53,724 nucleotides of DNA from Streptomyces fumigatiscleroticus (lineage in GTDB: Bacteria > Actinomycetota > Actinomycetes > Streptomycetales > Streptomycetaceae). Shown here in pieces: positions 32,746 through 41,179 of this stretch. Position 1 is the stretch's first letter. Each line of letters opens with the position of its first letter. Location of the stretch: positions 1 to 53,724 of the forward strand of contig NZ_BMQF01000033.1 of assembly GCF_014647975.1 (NCBI RefSeq), in the 5' to 3' direction. Under the pieces are notes generated by a model, which was not told the origin of the DNA, did not search any database, and saw only the letters and a program-made list of their open reading frames with translations. A program made the translations under genes and the position numbers.

Positions 32746-33672
32746 TCACGTCTCCGTGCGGTACATCAGGTCCGTCTCGTGCGTCGTGAAGCCCAGCCGT
32801 TCGTACACGGACACGGCCGCCTTGTTGTCGGCGTCGACGTAGAGCATGGCCGTGGGCAGGCCCTGGGCGGCCAGGTGGCGCAGGCCGATGGTGGTGAGGG
32901 CCTTGCCCAGGCCGCCGCCCTGGGCGTCGGGGCTGATGCCCACGACGTACACCTCGCCCAGCTGCTCCTGGACGTGCACCTTGGTCCAGTGGAAGCCGAT
33001 CAGCCGCTCGCCGCGGAAGGCGAGGAAGAAGCCCGCCGGGTCGAACCACGGCTCGGCCTTGCGGTCGTCGAGGTCCCGCTGGGTGAGGGAGCCCTGCTCG
33101 GGATGGTGGGCGAAGGCGGCGGCGTTCACGGCGAGCCAGTCCGCATCGTCCTGACCGGGCACGAAGGCCCGTACGGTCACCCCCTGAGGCAGCACCGGCT
33201 CGGGCAGGTCGAGGCCGGCCAGCGGGCGCCGCATCTGCCGCAGCTCACGGAAGAGGGTCAGCCCCAGGACCTGGGCGAGGTGCCGGGCGGCGGAGTGGCC
33301 GCCGTGCGCCCACACCCTGAGCCGCTTGCCGGACGCGGCGAGCAGCGCCGTGCCGAGCGCCCGCCCGTGGCCCTCGCCGCGGCGCGCGGGACGGACGACG
33401 AGTTCGGCGGCCGGCGGCTCCACCGGGTCGGTCACCTCCAGCTGGGCGTAGCCGACGAGTTCGCCGTCCACGGTCACCAGCAGATGCGAGACGCCCTCGC
33501 GCTCGCCGCCGCGCAGTTGCAGCCGTCCCTGCTCGGACACCGCCTGCTGCCCGTCGTACCGGGCGGCTTCGGCGAGCAGTCCCAGGACGGCCTCCGTCTG
33601 CTCGGGGGTGAGCGCGGCGCAGGTGTCGATCGAGCGGGTGCGGGCGTGCGGTGCGGTGTCGTCGCTGGTCAT
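32746..33672 (-). CDS. mshD: mycothiol synthase
   Basis: A 308-residue protein of two fused GNAT domains, the hallmark of MshD, which acetylates Cys-GlcN-Ins with acetyl-CoA in the last step of mycothiol synthesis. The N-terminal acetyl-CoA loop is LVVRPARRGEGHGRALGTAL near residue 90. The C-terminal active domain has YVVGISPDAQGGGLGKALTT near 240 and ends LYVDADNKAAVSVYERLGF. The ATG at 33672 is the conventional start. Mycothiol replaces glutathione in actinobacteria and fits the organism assignment. Confidence 0.94.
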   Translation of the reverse strand: MTSDDTAPHARTRSIDTCAALTPEQTEAVLGLLAEAARYDGQQAVSEQGRLQLRGGEREGVSHLLVTVDGELVGYAQLEVTDPVEPPAAELVVRPARRGEGHGRALGTALLAASGKRLRVWAHGGHSAARHLAQVLGLTLFRELRQMRRPLAGLDLPEPVLPQGVTVRAFVPGQDDADWLAVNAAAFAHHPEQGSLTQRDLDDRKAEPWFDPAGFFLAFRGERLIGFHWTKVHVQEQLGEVYVVGISPDAQGGGLGKALTTIGLRHLAAQGLPTAMLYVDADNKAAVSVYERLGFTTHETDLMYRTET

Positions 33673-33693
33673 GCGTACGAGGGTACGGGCAGG

Positions 33694-33704
33694 GCCGGGT
33701 GAAG
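33694..33704 (-). promoter_or_regulatory. possible PHO-like unit between mshD and the nucleotidase
   Basis: CTTCACCCGGC on the minus strand matches the PHO unit at 9 of 11 positions. A weaker 11-base neighbour (TTTTACCACCA) is in phase. It lies 113 bases before the nucleotidase start, in the opposite orientation. Plausible because secreted nucleotidases are phosphate-starvation genes, but weak as a site. Confidence 0.35.
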
Positions 33705-33816
33705 TGGTGGTAAAAGGGAAACCAGGATGTAACCCGTAACCCCCTGTCCCGCTACGCGCGTTGACCCTAGGCTGCGCCGGACGAACCACCACCTCAGCAG
33801 ACTCACAGGGGGGCGC

Positions 33817-35637
33817 ATGCCAGCCTCAGCACAGCCGCACCATCCGGGCCGCAGACGCCGTACGAGCCGTCTCCTCGCGGTCGCCGCCGGGCTCGCCACC
33901 GTCGGGGCGCTCGCCGCCGCGCTGCCGCCCGCGGCGAGCGCGGGCGAGAGCCACCACCGCCCGGGCGGGCACGGCTCGGCCAACCGCTACGAGGACGTGC
34001 AGCTGCTGTCCTTCAACGACCTGCACGGCAACCTGGAGCCGCCGTCCGGCTCCTCCGGCCGCGTCACCGAGACGCAGGCGGACGGCACGACCAGGACCGT
34101 CGACGCGGGCGGCGTGGAGTACCTCGCCACCCACCTGCGCCAGGCCCGCAAGGGCCACGCGTACTCCGTCACCGCGGCCGGCGGCGACATGGTCGGCGCC
34201 TCCCCGCTGATCTCCGGGCTCTTCCACGACGAGCCCACCATCGAGGCGCTGAACAAGCTCGACCTGGACGTCACCAGCGTCGGCAACCACGAGTTCGACG
34301 AGGGCGCGACGGAACTGGCCCGCCTCCAGAACGGCGGCTGCCACCCCACCGACGGCTGCTACTCGGACAAGAAGTTCAAGGGCGCCGACTTCCCCTACCT
34401 GGCCGCCAACGTCCTGGACGACAAGACCGGCAAGCCGGTCCTCGCGCCCTACTGGGTGTGGAAGAAGAAGGACGTCAAGATCGGCTTCATCGGCGTGACC
34501 CTGGAGGGCACCCCGGGCATCGTCTCCGCCGAGGGCGTCAAGGGCCTCGCCTTCAAGGACGAGGTCGAGACGATCAACAAGTACGCCAAGGTGCTCCAGA
34601 AGCAGGGCGTGAAGTCGATCGTCGCGCTGGTCCACGAGGGCGGCTACCCGGCCTCGTCCTCCTACAACTACGACTGTGACGCGGGCGGCGCCGGCGCCGG
34701 GATCTCCGGCCCGATCGTCGACATCGCCAAGAACGTCAGCCCGCAGGTGGACGCGCTGGTCACCGGCCACACCCACAACGCCTACGTCTGCACGGTCCCC
34801 GACCCGGCCGGCAAGCCGCGCATGGTCACCTCGGCCGCGTCCTTCGGCCGCCTCTACACCGACACCACGCTCACCTACGACCGGCGCACGGGCGACATCG
34901 CCCGCACCGCGGTGAAGTCGGCCAACCACGTCGTCACCCGGGACGTGACCCCGGCGGCCGACATGACCGCGCTGATCGGCAAGTGGAACACCCTGGCCGC
35001 CCCCATCGGCAACAAGGCGATCGGCTACATCTCCGGTGACATCGGCACCGGCGGCACCGAGTCCCCGCTCGGCGACCTGATCGCCGACGCGCAGCTCGCC
35101 TACGGCAAGGAACTGGACCCGGAGACCGACCTGGCGCTGATGAACCCCGGCGGCATCCGCGCGCCGCTGACCTACGCGGCCAAGGGCGCGGAGGGCGACG
35201 GCGTGGTGACCTACGCCGAGGGCTTCACGGTGCAGCCGTTCGCCAACACCGTGAACCTCCAGGACCTCACGGGCGCCCAGCTGATCCAGGTGCTCAAGGA
35301 GCAGGTGAGCGGCTCCAACGAGGCCGCGCCGAAGATCCTCCAGATCTCCTCCGGCCTGACCTACACGCTGGACCTGACCAAGTCGGGCGCGGACCGCGTG
35401 GTCACCGACTCGATCCGGCTGAACGGCGCGGCCATCGACCCGGCGGCCACCTACCGCGTCGCGAGCAACAGCTTCCTCGCGGGCGGCGGCGACGGCTTCA
35501 CCACGCTGGGCCAGGGCACGAACGACCTGGTCGGCGCGGACGACCTCACGGCCCTCGAGCAGTACCTGACGGCCAACTCCACCCCCGCGTCCCCGATCGC
35601 GCCCCCGGCGGCCGACCGCATCACGATCGTGCAGTAG
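33817..35637 (+). CDS. secreted 5'-nucleotidase / 2',3'-cyclic phosphodiesterase (UshA-like)
   Basis: A 606-residue exported enzyme. The Arg-rich N-terminus and hydrophobic stretch end near AASAGES (about residue 44). The metallophosphoesterase domain shows all metal-site motifs: SFNDLHGNLEP near 65, GGDMVGASPL, VGNHEFDEG near 154, VHEGGYP and TGHTHNAYVC near 315. The C-terminal 5'-nucleotidase domain (about 390-600) includes LMNPGGIRAPL and NSFLAGGGDGF. It strips phosphate from extracellular nucleotides, scavenging phosphate and nucleosides. The ATG has an AGGGGGG site. A strong hairpin terminator follows. Confidence 0.93.
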   Translation: MPASAQPHHPGRRRRTSRLLAVAAGLATVGALAAALPPAASAGESHHRPGGHGSANRYEDVQLLSFNDLHGNLEPPSGSSGRVTETQADGTTRTVDAGGVEYLATHLRQARKGHAYSVTAAGGDMVGASPLISGLFHDEPTIEALNKLDLDVTSVGNHEFDEGATELARLQNGGCHPTDGCYSDKKFKGADFPYLAANVLDDKTGKPVLAPYWVWKKKDVKIGFIGVTLEGTPGIVSAEGVKGLAFKDEVETINKYAKVLQKQGVKSIVALVHEGGYPASSSYNYDCDAGGAGAGISGPIVDIAKNVSPQVDALVTGHTHNAYVCTVPDPAGKPRMVTSAASFGRLYTDTTLTYDRRTGDIARTAVKSANHVVTRDVTPAADMTALIGKWNTLAAPIGNKAIGYISGDIGTGGTESPLGDLIADAQLAYGKELDPETDLALMNPGGIRAPLTYAAKGAEGDGVVTYAEGFTVQPFANTVNLQDLTGAQLIQVLKEQVSGSNEAAPKILQISSGLTYTLDLTKSGADRVVTDSIRLNGAAIDPAATYRVASNSFLAGGGDGFTTLGQGTNDLVGADDLTALEQYLTANSTPASPIAPPAADRITIVQ

Positions 35638-35642
35638 AACGA

Positions 35643-35697
35643 CCCGCTCACGAGGGCCCGCTCACGAGGGCCCGCTCACGAGGGCCCGCTCACGAGG
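35643..35697. repeat. 14-bp tandem repeat, 4 copies
   Basis: CCCGCTCACGAGGG is repeated four times in a row (the last copy lacks its final G), starting 5 bases after the nucleotidase stop. The last copy merges into the left arm of the terminator hairpin. Confidence 0.92.
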
Positions 35698-35729
35698 CGG
35701 CCGACGTCATCGACGTCGGCCGCCTCGTG
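35691..35729 (+). terminator. terminator of the nucleotidase gene
   Basis: A perfect 18-bp stem (CACGAGGCGGCCGACGTC with its complement) around an ATC loop. No U-tract follows, as is common in Streptomyces. Confidence 0.9.
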
Positions 35730-35922
35730 CGTTGTGCGTGATAAAGCCTGTGTGAATGGAGAATCGGTTCCCGGAGGCGCCTAAAAATGGATTCAGGCGC
35801 ATTTCATCGAGGTCTCAGCGCACACGGCCTTCTCGGGCTCGCGAGTGCCGTAATGTTTTCCATGTCGACAGCGAGAGCGAACGACGCGAAAGCAAAGAAC
35901 CTCAACGATCAAGGAGATCCTC

Positions 35923-36051
35923 ATGAGCTTCCACAAGGTCGCCCCGGTGAAGAAGACCGCCCGCAAGGCCGCCCCCGCCCCGGCCTCCAAGAAGAAGGCC
36001 CCGGCGAAGAAGGCCGCCCCGCAGCGCCGCCCGGTCTCCCGCAACGGCTGA
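35923..36051 (+). CDS. 42-residue Lys/Ala/Pro-rich basic peptide, copy 1
   Basis: The ATG has a strong AAGGAGAT site 7 bases upstream. The 42 residues begin MSFHKVAPVKKTARKAA and continue with KKKAPAKKAAPQRRP. There are 13 Lys/Arg and no acidic residue. This composition is like the disordered tails of histone H1 and of Streptomyces HupS, so nucleic-acid or polyanion binding is likely by analogy. No folded domain is present. A near-identical second copy starts 294 bases downstream. An overlapping longer frame from 35787 is rejected because it leaves this codon pattern. Confidence 0.85.
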   Translation: MSFHKVAPVKKTARKAAPAPASKKKAPAKKAAPQRRPVSRNG

Positions 36052-36216
36052 GCTGATTCACAGCAGCAACTGCTTGTGCACAGCTGGTTCACATTCCAGA
36101 CCTGTCTGATTCCCATAAGTCTCGCGTGAACAAGTCCGCGTGAATGAATGCCGCGCGGACGAACGCAGCGTGGATGGATTCCGCATGAATGCGGAGAGAG
36201 AGAAAGGAACACCCTC

Positions 36217-36345
36217 ATGAGCTTCCACAAGGTCGCCCCGGTGAAGAAGACCGCCCGCAAGGCCGCCCCCGCCCCGGCCCCCAAGAAGAAGGCCCCGGCG
36301 AAGAAGGCCGCCCCGCAGCGCCGCCCGGTCTCCCACAAGGGCTGA
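36217..36345 (+). CDS. 42-residue Lys/Ala/Pro-rich basic peptide, copy 2
   Basis: This copy is identical to copy 1 at 126 of 129 bases, differing at residues 22 (Pro for Ser), 40 (His for Arg) and 41 (Lys for Asn). It has its own AAAGGAA site. The upstream sequences of the two copies are not similar apart from the last few bases, so only the coding unit is conserved. A small TCCGCA-TGAA-TGCGGA hairpin lies just upstream. A strong terminator follows. Likely function as for copy 1. Confidence 0.85.
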   Translation: MSFHKVAPVKKTARKAAPAPAPKKKAPAKKAAPQRRPVSHKG

Positions 36346-36356
36346 GCCGCACGCCA

Positions 36357-36402
36357 CGAGGCGGGGTCCCCGGAGCCGAACGCTCTCCGGGGCCCCGCCT
36401 CG
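36357..36402 (+). terminator. terminator after the basic peptide genes
   Basis: A long hairpin: CGAGGCGGGG(T)CCCCGGAG pairs with CTCCGGGGCCCCGCCTCG around a 9-base loop, with one bulged T. It starts 11 bases after the second copy. Confidence 0.85.
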
Positions 36403-36482
36403 GCATGTCCACGGAGCACGGAGCACGGACCGCGGACCACGAACCACAGGCCGACGCCAACGGCACAGGAAAGGAGCCGACC

Positions 36483-38246
36483 ATGAAGGAAGTCCGCGAG
36501 GCCTTCCGCCGTTTCTGGCCGCTGACCCGCGGCGACCGCAGATGGCTCGCGCTGATCGTGGCCTGCGTGGTGGTGTCCGCGCTCGCCGAGACCGCGTCGA
36601 TCCTGCTGTTCGCGGAGCTGACCGACCACGCCCTGAAGGAGGGTTCGCTCGCCGCGTTCTGGGGACCGGCCGGCGCCTGGCTCGCCGTAGCCGCACTCGG
36701 CGCGCTCGTCGGCTACCTCGGCAACTCACTCGCCACCTGGACGGCGGAGCGCTTCGTCCTGCGCCTGCGCGCGAGCGTCTTCCGGCACCTCCAGGAGCTG
36801 CCCCCGCACTTCTTCCAGCGCCATCGCCGCGGTGACCTGGTCGAACGGCTCACCGGCGATGTCGAGGCCATCGAGCAGATGGTCGTCTCCGGAGTCGTCG
36901 GCACGCTCGCCGCCGCCTTCTCCGCCGTCTTCTACACCTGCGCCGCCCTCTGGCTGCGCTGGGATCTGGCCCTGGCCACCTTCGTCCTCGCGCCCCTCTT
37001 CCTGCTCGCCGCCCGCCGCTTCTCCGGCCGTGTGAGGACGGCCTCGCAGGACGAGCGGGTGGCCGACGGCGCGATCACCTCGGTCGTCGAGGAGTCCCTC
37101 GGCAACATCGTCCTCACCCAGGCCTACGACCGCCGCCGCGACGAGGAGCAGCGCCTGGACCGCGAGGCCCGCGCCTGGATGCGGGCGTCGGTGCGCGGTG
37201 CGCGGCTGAGCGAGATGTACGAGCAGTTCGTCGAGGTCGTCGAGACGCTGTGCGTGCTGGCGGTGATCGGCCTGGGCGTCTGGGAGATCTCCGCCGGCCG
37301 CATGACGCTGGGGCAGCTGCTCGCCTTCGCCGCGTTCATCGGCTACCTCTACCCGCCGGTCCGCAACCTCGGCCGGCTCGGCCTCACCCTCACCGCCGCC
37401 ACGGCCGGCGCCCAGCGCCTCGGCGAGATCCTCGACGCCCGCCCGGCTGTCACGGACCCCGCGGCTCCGGTGGCCCCCTGGCCGGTGCACGGCCGGGTCT
37501 CCTTCCACGACGTGACCTTCCGCTACCCGGGGACGGACCGCGAGTCGCTGAGCGAGGTCTCCCTCACCGCCGCCCCCGGCGAACTGGTGCTGGTCACCGG
37601 CCCGAGCGGCGCCGGCAAGTCCACCCTGTCCAAGCTGCTCACCCGCTTCTACGACCCGACGTCGGGCGTGATCCGCCTGGACGGGATCCCGCTCACCGAC
37701 GTACCCCTCGCATTCCTGCGGGAGAACGTCACGCTCCTGCCGCAGGAGACGCTGATCCTCAACGGCACCATCCGCGAGAACATCGCCTGCGGCCGCCCGG
37801 GCGCGAGCGAGGCGGAGGTGGAGCAGGCGGCGCGGGACGCCGCCGCGCACGACTTCATCACCGCGCTCCCCGAGGGATACGACACCGAGATCGCCCCCGG
37901 TACGGCCGCCCTGTCCGGCGGCCAGCTGAAGCGGATCACCATCGCCCGCGCGATGCTCCGCGCCGCCCCCGTCCTGGTCCTGGACGAGCCGACGGCCGGC
38001 CTGGACGCGGTGGCCGCCCGTCAGGTGGTCGGGCCGCTGCGCCGGCTGACGGCCGGCCGTACGACGATCATGATCACGCACGATCTGAGCCTGGCCCCGG
38101 ACGCCGACCGCGTCCTGGTCGTCGACGGGGGCCGCCTGGTGCAGTCCGGCACGCACACCGAACTGTCGGCGGCGCGGCAGGGCACGTACGCGCGTCTGGC
38201 GGGACCGCTGCCACTGCCGGAGGACACGCTGGTCCTCCGGCAGTGA
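36483..38246 (+). CDS. ABC exporter with fused membrane and ATPase domains
   Basis: A 587-residue half-transporter of the type I exporter class. Six membrane helices (about residues 20-300) include the RHRRGDLVERLTGDVEAIEQM coupling region. The ATPase domain follows: Walker A GPSGAGKST near 372, Q-loop LLPQETLIL, signature LSGGQLKRITIARAM near 475, Walker B VLVLDEPTAGLD and the switch His in IMITHDLSLA. The ATG at 36483 has GAAAGGAG 7 bases upstream; an in-frame ATG at 36405 has none. It likely works as a homodimer. Substrate is unknown. Confidence 0.9.
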   Translation: MKEVREAFRRFWPLTRGDRRWLALIVACVVVSALAETASILLFAELTDHALKEGSLAAFWGPAGAWLAVAALGALVGYLGNSLATWTAERFVLRLRASVFRHLQELPPHFFQRHRRGDLVERLTGDVEAIEQMVVSGVVGTLAAAFSAVFYTCAALWLRWDLALATFVLAPLFLLAARRFSGRVRTASQDERVADGAITSVVEESLGNIVLTQAYDRRRDEEQRLDREARAWMRASVRGARLSEMYEQFVEVVETLCVLAVIGLGVWEISAGRMTLGQLLAFAAFIGYLYPPVRNLGRLGLTLTAATAGAQRLGEILDARPAVTDPAAPVAPWPVHGRVSFHDVTFRYPGTDRESLSEVSLTAAPGELVLVTGPSGAGKSTLSKLLTRFYDPTSGVIRLDGIPLTDVPLAFLRENVTLLPQETLILNGTIRENIACGRPGASEAEVEQAARDAAAHDFITALPEGYDTEIAPGTAALSGGQLKRITIARAMLRAAPVLVLDEPTAGLDAVAARQVVGPLRRLTAGRTTIMITHDLSLAPDADRVLVVDGGRLVQSGTHTELSAARQGTYARLAGPLPLPEDTLVLRQ

Positions 38247-38267
38247 GCCGGGCCGCAGCGCCGGAGG

Positions 38268-40433
38268 TCAGGAGGCGGTGGGCGTCCAGCCCGCCAGCCA
38301 GTCGGCGACCTCCTGGTCCGCTGCCTGGGCGTCGGTCAGCTGCGGCCGGTTGCTGCTCGCGCTGCCGGACCCGGCGCCGGTGTTCTTGTACTCGGCGAAC
38401 CGGTCGTCCTTCCAGGAGAAGCCGCTCATGTCGGTCCACGGGGTGGACCTGATCGCGGAGCTCAGGGTGGTGTTGCGGACGGTGGTCTGCGGGTCCAGGG
38501 TGGCGTCCCCGCCGGCGTGCCAGGGGCGGCCCAGGTAGAAGGAGGACGCGGACACGTCACCGTTGACCGTGGACTGGTTGATGAGGATGCCCTTGCGGTC
38601 GGCGGCGGTGCTCGGGGCGGTGATGTACCCGGCGGACGTGCCGTCCCAGCGCTTCTTCAGCGTGATCACCGACTTGTCGATCACCGCGGTCGCCCGCCCG
38701 AAGATGAAGTCGACGTTCCCGATGACATACGAGTTCGTCATGTACACCCGGCCCAGCTTGTCCTTGGACGCGGTGTCCAGCAGCAGGGTGTCCTGGTCGC
38801 CCTCGACGATGACACCGTCGAGGAACACCTTGTCGGCGGCGGTGCGCAGCGCGACGGCCTGGTGCCCGGAGAGCGACTGGTTGGCGGCCTCGTCGAAGTC
38901 GTTGGAGATGGTCAGATTGCGGGCCTGGAAGTCGTCGGCCTCGACGGCGACGGTGGCGCTGCCGCCGGTGCCGTAGGTACCGGACCCGTCCGGCTTCTGC
39001 GTACCGGCCGCGTTGTTGTAGACGATCACCGTGTCCTTGCGGCTGCTCCCGCTGCCCTGGATGGTGACGTGCGGCTTGTTGGACGGCACCTTCACGAGCT
39101 CCCGGTACGTCCCCGGCTTCACGGAGATGACGACCCGGGAGCTGTTGTTCGCGGGCACGGCGTTCACGGCGGCCTGGACGGAGGTGTACTGGCCGGTGCC
39201 GTCCTTGGCGACGGTGAGGGTGGTCGCGGCGGCGGCGCTCGCGGCCTTGGCGGTCGCGGCGGTGGTGGTCGCGGCCGTGGTCCCGATCGTGCTGCGCGGA
39301 CCGGCGCCCGACTTCACCACCGACGGCACGTCGGCCGCCTTGTCGAGGCCGTAGCTGTAGTAGCTGCCGGCCTCGAAGGCCGTCCCCCCGCTCTCGTTGC
39401 GGCCGCTGGTGCCGGAGAAGACGTTGCCGCGCTGGACGATCGAGGCGGTGCTGTCCTTGATGACGGGGTTCTTGAAGCCCTGGAAGTAGCTGTTCTCCAG
39501 CAGCATCTTGGTCGCGCCGCGCGAGTAGTTCCCGTACGAGGACGTGATGTCGGTGTCCGGGTCGTCCTGGAGGTAGTTGTTGTAGAGGTGCGCGTGGGCG
39601 GCGTTGTCGGTGGAGGGGTTGCGCTGCTCGGTCTCGTGGATCCAGTTGTGGTGGATCGTGATGTCGGTGACCACGTTGTCGGTCCAGCCGATGCCGAACG
39701 CCTTGTTGTCGTTGCTCAGCTTGTTCCAGGACACGGTGACGTACGTGCTGTCCTTGCGCACGTCGATCAGCCCGTCGGCCATGTGCCGCAGATCGTTGTG
39801 ATCGATCCAGACATGGTGCGCGCCGTCCATCTGGATGGCGTCGAAGTCGTGGTCCTTGTCGTTCCAGGTGCCCTGGTAGGTGTCCCGGATGGTCAGGTTC
39901 CGGATGATCACGTTGTGCACACCGGAGCCGAGGAAGAACCCGCCGCCGACGATCTGCCCGGCGGTGCCGGACCCGACGATCGTCTTGTCCGAGGCCACCT
40001 TGATCTCCTTGCCGACGGGATCCATGTTGATCGTCCCCGCGACGACGATGACGTACGGCTCGGCGGCGGTCGCGTACTTCTCCAGGTCCGCGAGGGTCTT
40101 TACGGTGACGGTCTTGCCGCCCCGCCCGCCGTACGTGCCGTTCTGTCCGAGGGCGTTGACGGAGGCGAAGCCGTCGGCGACGTCGGTGGCCCAGGCGGCC
40201 GCGGCGGCGGTGGCGGTTGTGTCGGTCGCGGCGGCGGTGGCGGTTGTGTCGGCCGTGCCCGCGTGGGCCTGCGCGCCCTCGCCGAACACCCCGAGGCCGT
40301 TGCCGTATGCCAGCGCCCCGGCGGCCACCAGGGCCAGCGGCACCCCGGCCGTCAGCGCCGTCGTCCGCCGTCTGCGGTGCCGTGCCTTGCCGCGGGCCGC
40401 CTTGCTGCGGGTCTCGTCGCGTGTCTCATCCAC
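38268..40433 (-). CDS. secreted pectate lyase (PL1)-pectinesterase (CE8) fusion
   Basis: A 721-residue exported enzyme with two pectin-active domains. The signal peptide has an RHRRRRTTALTAG start and cleavage near AQAHA (about residue 58). The PL1-type beta-helix (about 80-385) shows DAIQMDGAHHVWIDHNDL and RNPSTDNAAHAHLYNN; the second Arg of the classic RxPxxR motif is replaced. An Ala/Thr linker (about 385-410) leads to a CE8 domain (about 410-700) with SGHQAVALR, EGDQDTLLLDT, GNVDFIFGRA and YLGRPWHAGG, all catalytic residues present. The esterase would demethylate pectin for the lyase. The gene converges with the ABC exporter. Confidence 0.92.
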   Translation of the reverse strand: MDETRDETRSKAARGKARHRRRRTTALTAGVPLALVAAGALAYGNGLGVFGEGAQAHAGTADTTATAAATDTTATAAAAAWATDVADGFASVNALGQNGTYGGRGGKTVTVKTLADLEKYATAAEPYVIVVAGTINMDPVGKEIKVASDKTIVGSGTAGQIVGGGFFLGSGVHNVIIRNLTIRDTYQGTWNDKDHDFDAIQMDGAHHVWIDHNDLRHMADGLIDVRKDSTYVTVSWNKLSNDNKAFGIGWTDNVVTDITIHHNWIHETEQRNPSTDNAAHAHLYNNYLQDDPDTDITSSYGNYSRGATKMLLENSYFQGFKNPVIKDSTASIVQRGNVFSGTSGRNESGGTAFEAGSYYSYGLDKAADVPSVVKSGAGPRSTIGTTAATTTAATAKAASAAAATTLTVAKDGTGQYTSVQAAVNAVPANNSSRVVISVKPGTYRELVKVPSNKPHVTIQGSGSSRKDTVIVYNNAAGTQKPDGSGTYGTGGSATVAVEADDFQARNLTISNDFDEAANQSLSGHQAVALRTAADKVFLDGVIVEGDQDTLLLDTASKDKLGRVYMTNSYVIGNVDFIFGRATAVIDKSVITLKKRWDGTSAGYITAPSTAADRKGILINQSTVNGDVSASSFYLGRPWHAGGDATLDPQTTVRNTTLSSAIRSTPWTDMSGFSWKDDRFAEYKNTGAGSGSASSNRPQLTDAQAADQEVADWLAGWTPTAS

Positions 40434-40535
40434 GGGCTGCTCCTGGTCCGGTCAAGTGAGGGGTGAGTGGAGTCACTTGCCTGTGGGAGCCGTGGGGGGA
40501 AAGGTTGCCGGGGCGTTAAGGAGCGCCCGGGGCGA

Positions 40536-40761
40536 TCAGGGAGCCACCAGGTCGATGACGTTGATCACCACGTGCCGGTTGGATACGACGTACGTGATGA
40601 AGCCGCCCGTGAACGACGCCGACCAGCTGTTGTCCCGGTTGCCGGCCGCGGGCGCGCCGAACGGATCGAGACTGAGCCGCTTCTCCAGTTCCTCCAGCGA
40701 CGCACGCCGGGGCGCGCTCAACGCGGCCCTGCTCCGCGTATCTGATCGCATACGCGCTCAA
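40536..40761 (-). pseudogene. RelE-like toxin gene, probably frameshifted
   Basis: Two frames carry parts of one small RelE/ParE-like protein. From a TTG overlapping the upstream stop (TTGA), one frame reads LSAYAIRYAEQGRVERAP, like the usual toxin start. The other frame continues RRASLEELEKRLSLDPFGAP and ends VVSNRHVVINVIDLVAP, like the usual toxin end. The total of 226 bases is one more than a multiple of three, consistent with a single-base indel near the GCGCCCCGG run. A 71-residue version starting at ATG 40751 is the alternative. The family call is inferred from the termini and the neighbour. Confidence 0.55.
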
Positions 40762-41084
40762 CCGGGCCTGCTCGCGTCGATGGGCCGGTTGCCGGCGTCG
40801 TAGGCGTTCCCGTCCGCGTCGCGGAAGAGCATGCCCTCGGTGTCGCCCTCGGTCATCGGCTTGACCGTCTGCTCCACCTCGTCCAGGTACCCCGGTGTCG
40901 CACAGGCGCAGGCGAAGGGGAACCACTTGTCGGTCACGGCGTCGAGCGCCGACTGGTCGAAGTCCGCCGCCGCGCTGAGCCAGTCCTGTTCGAAGGCCCG
41001 CAACCAGTCGGGCCGCCGTTGCAGGGCCGCGCGGATCGCCTCGGGAGTTCTCTCGCAGGAGCTCGGATCCACCTCGTGGGCCAT
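40758..41084 (-). CDS. DUF6247-like antitoxin-type protein
   Basis: A 108-residue soluble protein starting MAHEVDPSSC, with GGAGAAGAGAG before the ATG. It has helical segments (TPEAIRAALQRRPDWLRAFE and EQDWLSAAADFDQSALDAVT). From memory, DUF6247 proteins often precede RelE-like toxin genes in Streptomyces. The middle contains CACATPG. The stop overlaps the TTG of the toxin remnant. The antitoxin role is inferred from the pairing, not from a clear DNA-binding motif. Confidence 0.6.
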   Translation of the reverse strand: MAHEVDPSSCERTPEAIRAALQRRPDWLRAFEQDWLSAAADFDQSALDAVTDKWFPFACACATPGYLDEVEQTVKPMTEGDTEGMLFRDADGNAYDAGNRPIDASRPG

Positions 41085-41179
41085 GATCGGTCTCTCTTCT
41101 CCGGCGGGGGCGGTGTGGCTGGACCGGAGGTACACGGTAGAGCGTGATGGGTGCCTGCTGGAGGACGACAGCGGCGGTG

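Noticed and set aside
35643..35697. CRISPR-like short repeats
   Set aside because: Contiguous 14-base units without spacers, merging into a terminator.
35787..36056. 89-codon ORF with GGAGG before it, overlapping basic peptide copy 1
   Set aside because: The second half is an out-of-frame reading of the duplicated peptide gene, and the equivalent frame before copy 2 has unrelated sequence. The first part looks faintly like a signal peptide but is not supported further.
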